This document shows, one piece after another, positions 5,815-9,026 of a DNA stretch of 9,026 nucleotides (positions are counted from its first letter, which is position 1; every line of letters starts with the position of its first letter). A model generated the notes under the pieces. It had not been told where the DNA came from. It searched no databases and was given only the letters and a program-made list of their open reading frames with translations. The stretch is from JACZSB01 sp965372015 (lineage in GTDB: Bacteria; Fidelibacterota; Marinisomatia; SCGC-AAA003-L08; TS1B11): the NCBI GenBank assembly GCA_965372015.1, contig CBDVAP010000125.1, positions 1-9,026 on the forward strand, given 5' to 3'. A program made the translations under genes and the position numbers.

Positions 5815-7818
5815 CTACTCCCCCTTGAACTCAGGTGGTGGCCCGCCGGCACTACGCAGGCCCGCCAGAGCATCCGCAGTGGAAAATATCTCTTCCAGGT
5901 GCTCCAGTTCGGAGGCGGGGCCTTGCTGCGCGTCAATCAGCTGCTCCGCCAGCTGCAGGGCCAGCGGGGCCTTGCGCCGGAGCTGCTTGCGGGCCTTGAC
6001 GATGGTCTCTTCGCCCAGCCGCGGATCATCGTAATCGTTATCCGACAGGAGCTCAGCAAGCGAATATTGCTCGAACACGGCGGCCGCCTGCTGCCATCCG
6101 GTCGGGAGCGACGGTTGTTCCCCGGGTGGCGACCATTCAGCGCTCATAACCGCTGCCAGTTCCTCCCAACTGACTACCTGATCCACCAGTCCGATTTCAA
6201 ACGCCTGGTGAGCGGATAGCATCCGGCCGGTGTAGATCAGGTATTTCGCCAGGCCGGGGCCAACCCGCTCGGTTGTGCGCTGGGTGCCGCCCAGACCGGG
6301 GTAGATGCCGATCCCGGTTTCCGGGAAGGCCAGCCGCGCGCCGGGCAGGGCGACGATGTGGTCGGCCGCCAGGGCCAGTTCCAGCCCGCCGCCCAACGCC
6401 AGGCCGTTGACTATGGCGATGACCTTTTTGGGACAATCATCTATGCGTTGCAGCAGTTCCTCGCCGCGGCGGGTGAAGTCCACGATCTCGCCAATTGTGC
6501 CCCGCTGGATATGGCCGATGAAGAACCCGATGTCCGCGCCCGCTACGAAGGCCTTGCCGCTGCCGGTGATAATGATGGTGGCGATATTCTCGCTGGCCGC
6601 CAGGCCGTCGAAAGTGGCCCCCAGCTGGTCGACTACCTCAGGGTTGAGGGCGTTCAGCGCCTCGGGCCGGTTCACGGTAATGGCGCCCACGATTCCAGCG
6701 GTGTTCACAGTAATCAGGTTGGCTTGCCAATGCTCGCGGGAAAACAACACCGGCATCGATAACCGCCATGAATCCGCCACTCCCGATGCTAACCGGCGCA
6801 CCCGCTTCTCTCCCAAACGGCGGTACAGATCCAGGGGACTTTTGCCCCAGCGCAGACCGATGCGGGCACCCCGGTGCAGCTCGCCCGCGCCGCAAACCTG
6901 TTCATCCAGCAATTGGCCGCTGACCAGCAATACTACTCCCAGCAATCGGTTGGTTATTTGAGTACGCGTGGCGGGATCCACCTCGTCCGGTGGCGGGATA
7001 GGCCACTGCTCACCCCGCTCCACCTGCTTAGCCAGCCCGGCGGCCGGCTCATAAAACTCACCGTAGGCCTCGTGCAGCGTCCTTTGGGCATGCAGGGCTA
7101 TGGGGACGCCGGTGGCGTTCATCAGGGCGAAGGGACCCATCCCGCAGCGGAAAGCCTCACAGGCTACCGCATCGATAGTCCCTCGGCCAGCCACCCCTTC
7201 ATCCACGAGCCGGACGGCCTCGTTCAGCCAGGGCACGAAAAAGCGGTTGACCACGAAACCGTGGGCGTCGGCGGAGACGATGGGGTCCTTGCCGCAACGC
7301 TGCATGATCCCCCAGGCAGCATTAAAAACTTGTTCATCGGTGTCTTTACCCCGCACCACCTCCACCAGGCGGTTCTTGGCGGCGTGATAGAAGAAATGGA
7401 GGCCCAGGAATCGTTGGGGGTGGTCCACGGCAGCGGCCAGCTCGGTCACGGAAAAGGAAGAGGTATTGGTGGCGATCAGGGCTTCCTTCGGCGCCGCCGC
7501 GCTGACCTGAGATAACACCGCCTGTTTAACGTCGCGGTCCTCGAACACGGCCTCGATGACCAACTGGCAGGGGGCCAGGTCAGACATATTGGTTGTGGTT
7601 AAAATCCGGGCCACGATCTCCGCAACTTGCTCACCGGTGAACAGCCGCCGGTCGACACCTTCCTGGAGGGTGGTCCTGATATTATCTAGCCCGTGCTGTA
7701 AGAAGCGATCCTCGCGATCCACCAGCACCACCGCCAGCCCTTCCTGGGCGAATTTTTGCGCCAGGGCAGCGCCCATGGTGCCGGCGCCGATAATGCCGAT
7801 GTGGCTCAGTTTGATCAT
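5815..7818 (-). CDS. bifunctional 3-hydroxyacyl-CoA dehydrogenase (N-terminal) / enoyl-CoA hydratase (C-terminal)
   Basis: This 667-residue fusion catalyses hydration of an enoyl-CoA and NAD-dependent oxidation of the resulting 3-hydroxyacyl-CoA. Residues 1-185 form the dehydrogenase NAD domain, with GAGTMG (11-16), Asp34, NTSS (118-121) and the catalytic pair His141/Glu153. Residues about 187-283 and 284-350 look like two dehydrogenase C-terminal helical domains. Residues about 368-565 are a crotonase domain with AGADI (426-430), GGGLELALAAD (476-486) and both acidic catalytic residues, Glu480 and Glu500, followed by a helical tail. The domain order is opposite to FadB/FadJ and PimF and like archaeal hydroxybutyryl-CoA dehydrogenase/crotonyl-CoA hydratase fusions. 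The usual HFFNPxxxMxLVE motif reads HFFYHAAKNRLVE here. The ATG overlaps the hydratase stop as ATGA. Crotonyl-CoA or the enoyl-CoA/3-hydroxyacyl-CoA of the C7 dicarboxylate are plausible substrates by context. Confidence 0.88.
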   Translation of the reverse strand: MIKLSHIGIIGAGTMGAALAQKFAQEGLAVVLVDREDRFLQHGLDNIRTTLQEGVDRRLFTGEQVAEIVARILTTTNMSDLAPCQLVIEAVFEDRDVKQAVLSQVSAAAPKEALIATNTSSFSVTELAAAVDHPQRFLGLHFFYHAAKNRLVEVVRGKDTDEQVFNAAWGIMQRCGKDPIVSADAHGFVVNRFFVPWLNEAVRLVDEGVAGRGTIDAVACEAFRCGMGPFALMNATGVPIALHAQRTLHEAYGEFYEPAAGLAKQVERGEQWPIPPPDEVDPATRTQITNRLLGVVLLVSGQLLDEQVCGAGELHRGARIGLRWGKSPLDLYRRLGEKRVRRLASGVADSWRLSMPVLFSREHWQANLITVNTAGIVGAITVNRPEALNALNPEVVDQLGATFDGLAASENIATIIITGSGKAFVAGADIGFFIGHIQRGTIGEIVDFTRRGEELLQRIDDCPKKVIAIVNGLALGGGLELALAADHIVALPGARLAFPETGIGIYPGLGGTQRTTERVGPGLAKYLIYTGRMLSAHQAFEIGLVDQVVSWEELAAVMSAEWSPPGEQPSLPTGWQQAAAVFEQYSLAELLSDNDYDDPRLGEETIVKARKQLRRKAPLALQLAEQLIDAQQGPASELEHLEEIFSTADALAGLRSAGGPPPEFKGE
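5818..5826 (-). promoter_or_regulatory. strong ribosome-binding site of the short-chain dehydrogenase
   Basis: On the minus strand the sequence AAGGGGGAG lies four bases before the ATG at 5813, inside the last codons of the upstream fusion gene. It is the clearest Shine-Dalgarno sequence in the operon. It supports the start at 5813 over the in-frame ATG at 5936. Confidence 0.6.
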
Positions 7819-8603
7819 TCCTGCGAATCCCGGTCCCGCCAGACCGGTTTGCGCTTCTCCATGAAGGCCGCGATGCCCTCATTGGCGTCCGCCGTAGCCA
7901 TCAGTTCATCTAAATATTGGCGTTCAATTTTCGGTAGCTCACTTTTAAGCTGCTGGTTGAAGGTCCAGCGGGCGGCCTTGACGGCATGGCGCAGGGCGGT
8001 GGCGCTCTTGGGTAGGATACTTTTTTGCACCCAGGCCTCCACTCCCTCTTCAAGCGCGGCCCGGTCGCGATAAAGGGCGTTTACCAGGCCCCAGCGCTCC
8101 CCATCCTCGGCAGTCAGTGCAGCCCCGGTGAGCAATAGATCATCGGCGCGGGCCTGGCCGATTTTCAGTGGCAGCAGCAGGGACGCCACCGGCGCGAAAA
8201 CCGCCAGGTTGATCTCGGGCTGCCCCAGCCGGGCGGTCCGGTCGGCGAAGATAAAGTTGGCCATCAGGGCCAGCTCCAGGCCGCCCCCCAGGCACTGCCC
8301 GGACACCAGCGCCGCTGTGGGCACGGCCAGGTCGGCCAGGGTGTAAAATACCTGGTGGAATTGCGCCAGCATAGCGGGGGCCTTTTCCCGGGTGTGCTCG
8401 GGCACGCTGGCGCCGAAGCAAAAGTGGTCCCCGGCGCCTTGGAACTGGATCAGTTTAAGTCCCGGCCGGCCGGCGGCTTCATCCAGGGCAGCTTGCAAGG
8501 CCCCCATCATCTCGCTGCCTAAGACATTGCCCGGTGGGTCCGACAGCCTCAGGTGCAGGACCTGGCCGTGATGGCGCCAGTCGGTTATGACTTTAGCACC
8601 CAT
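7815..8603 (-). CDS. dch: cyclohexa-1,5-diene-1-carbonyl-CoA hydratase (Dch/BamR)
   Basis: This 262-residue crotonase-family protein most resembles the dienoyl-CoA hydratase of the benzoyl-CoA pathway. That enzyme adds water to cyclohexa-1,5-diene-1-carbonyl-CoA to give 6-hydroxycyclohex-1-ene-1-carbonyl-CoA. The oxyanion-hole segment reads FCFGASVPEH (61-70), close to the FSFGASVEEH seen in Dch proteins and unlike the AGAD of general enoyl-CoA hydratases. The second segment is GQCLGGGLELAL (102-113). Glu110 and Glu130 (LGQPEINLAVFAP) occupy the usual catalytic positions. The C-terminal YLDELMATADANEG and FMEKRKPVW segments also fit the family. The ATG at 8603 follows the ring-hydrolase stop by one base; a GGGGG stretch lies just upstream as a weak ribosome-binding site. 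Its direct adjacency to BamA/Oah strongly supports the assignment. A general enoyl-CoA hydratase is the main alternative, but less likely. Confidence 0.85.
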   Translation of the reverse strand: MGAKVITDWRHHGQVLHLRLSDPPGNVLGSEMMGALQAALDEAAGRPGLKLIQFQGAGDHFCFGASVPEHTREKAPAMLAQFHQVFYTLADLAVPTAALVSGQCLGGGLELALMANFIFADRTARLGQPEINLAVFAPVASLLLPLKIGQARADDLLLTGAALTAEDGERWGLVNALYRDRAALEEGVEAWVQKSILPKSATALRHAVKAARWTFNQQLKSELPKIERQYLDELMATADANEGIAAFMEKRKPVWRDRDSQE

Positions 8604-8604
8604 C

Positions 8605-9026
8605 TCAAGCCCCCGGCTGAATCAGGTCCACCAGCTCGTCGTCCCAGGGGTGGCCCTCGGCCAGCAAGCGCCGCAGCTTGATGAAGTCCACCTGGCGGTT
8701 ACCCTTGGGTCCCTCGTTGAAGGCCCGGAAGCCGGCCTTGGCCTCGGTGGTCATGTTCAGGGCCAGCCAGTCGCGGTTAGACTGCTGGTTGCGGTCCCAA
8801 TGCTCAAGCTTCTTTTTACGCAGGCTGTTGAGGGTCTTGCTCAGGCAGTCGGGCATGGTGAGCAGCAGCTTGGTGGCCATGCTCTCCACCGCCTCGTCCA
8901 GGGGGGCCAGGTCGATTGTGCCGCCCCTGTGCAGCTCCTTACCGGCCTGCAAATCGGCTCCCGTTTTCCGGCGGCCATATACCACTTCGCCGGTATCGTC
9001 CAGCCAGCGGTCGGTGACCACCAACG
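8605..9026 (-). CDS. bamA: 6-oxocyclohex-1-ene-1-carbonyl-CoA hydrolase (BamA/Oah), C-terminal part, 5' end outside window
   Basis: The last 139 residues of a crotonase-family protein are present; the gene continues past the right edge. The visible C-terminus carries KLEHWDRN, WLALNMTTEAKAGFRAFNEG and a terminal VDFIKLRRLLAEGHPW segment. These are hallmark sequences of the ring-opening hydrolase BamA/Oah, the usual marker for anaerobic benzoyl-CoA degradation. The enzyme adds two waters to 6-oxocyclohex-1-ene-1-carbonyl-CoA and cleaves the ring to 3-hydroxypimeloyl-CoA in the cytoplasm. The family is about 360-380 residues long, so roughly the last third is seen and most of the active site cannot be checked here. 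A TTG at 9022-9024 could be mistaken for a start, but it lies inside the conserved VVTDRWLD region and is an internal leucine codon. Its stop is one base from the dch start, so the two are cotranscribed. Confidence 0.9.
   Translation of the reverse strand, partial: LVVTDRWLDDTGEVVYGRRKTGADLQAGKELHRGGTIDLAPLDEAVESMATKLLLTMPDCLSKTLNSLRKKKLEHWDRNQQSNRDWLALNMTTEAKAGFRAFNEGPKGNRQVDFIKLRRLLAEGHPWDDELVDLIQPGA

Noticed and set aside
5814..5936. Longer start for the short-chain dehydrogenase
   Set aside because: The extra 41 residues precede the normal Rossmann start (MFTGKIALITGG), lie in the fusion gene, and a strong ribosome-binding site sits before the ATG at 5813.
793..7515. Many long plus-strand open frames (about 60-224 codons) antisense to the operon
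   Set aside because: They lie entirely opposite well-supported genes in GC-rich DNA, show no recognisable motifs, and have low-complexity Gly/Arg/Ala-rich composition. They are mirror-image frames rather than genes.
9022..9024. TTG as the start of the right-edge gene
   Set aside because: It is an internal leucine codon in a conserved region of BamA/Oah; the protein family extends more than 200 residues further upstream, so the gene is cut by the window edge.
1..9026. tRNA, rRNA, CRISPR arrays, insertion sequences or attachment sites
   Set aside because: The window is almost wholly coding with gaps of a few bases; no direct-repeat arrays, transposase motifs, terminal inverted repeats or RNA-gene signatures were seen.

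Overview
This window is GC-rich and gene-dense. It carries most of the downstream half of an anaerobic aromatic-degradation gene cluster. Seven genes (the first cut by the right edge) lie head-to-tail on the minus strand from the right edge to position 241, with gaps of 1-2 bp or overlaps of 4-13 bp. They look like one translationally coupled operon. The left edge holds the 3' end of an unrelated plus-strand gene (LysA-like PLP decarboxylase) that meets the operon tail-to-tail across 4 bp.

In transcription order (right to left) the operon encodes: the C-terminal part of 6-oxocyclohex-1-ene-1-carbonyl-CoA hydrolase (BamA/Oah, cut by the window edge); a cyclohexa-1,5-diene-1-carbonyl-CoA hydratase (Dch/BamR type); a 667-residue fusion of 3-hydroxyacyl-CoA dehydrogenase (N-terminal) with enoyl-CoA hydratase (C-terminal); an NAD-type short-chain dehydrogenase; a thiolase; and the gamma, alpha and beta subunits of a molybdenum hydroxylase-family enzyme. 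The beta subunit has the extra four-cysteine [4Fe-4S] insertion typical of 4-hydroxybenzoyl-CoA reductase.

Together these suggest the following route. 4-Hydroxybenzoyl-CoA is reductively dehydroxylated to benzoyl-CoA (HcrABC). After ring reduction by an enzyme not in the window, the dienoyl-CoA is hydrated (Dch), oxidised (no classical Zn-dependent Had in view) and hydrolytically ring-opened to 3-hydroxypimeloyl-CoA (BamA/Oah). The SDR and/or the fusion protein plus the thiolase would then carry out beta-oxidation towards glutaryl-CoA, crotonyl-CoA and acetyl-CoA.

The host is most likely an anaerobic, aromatic-degrading bacterium (for example a sulfate reducer, metal reducer, denitrifier or syntroph). 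The sequence alone does not fix the phylum. The domain order of the fusion protein is the one known from archaeal hydroxybutyryl-CoA dehydrogenase/crotonyl-CoA hydratase fusions. No RNA genes, mobile elements, CRISPR arrays or repeats were seen, and no gene-free stretch exceeds a few bases.
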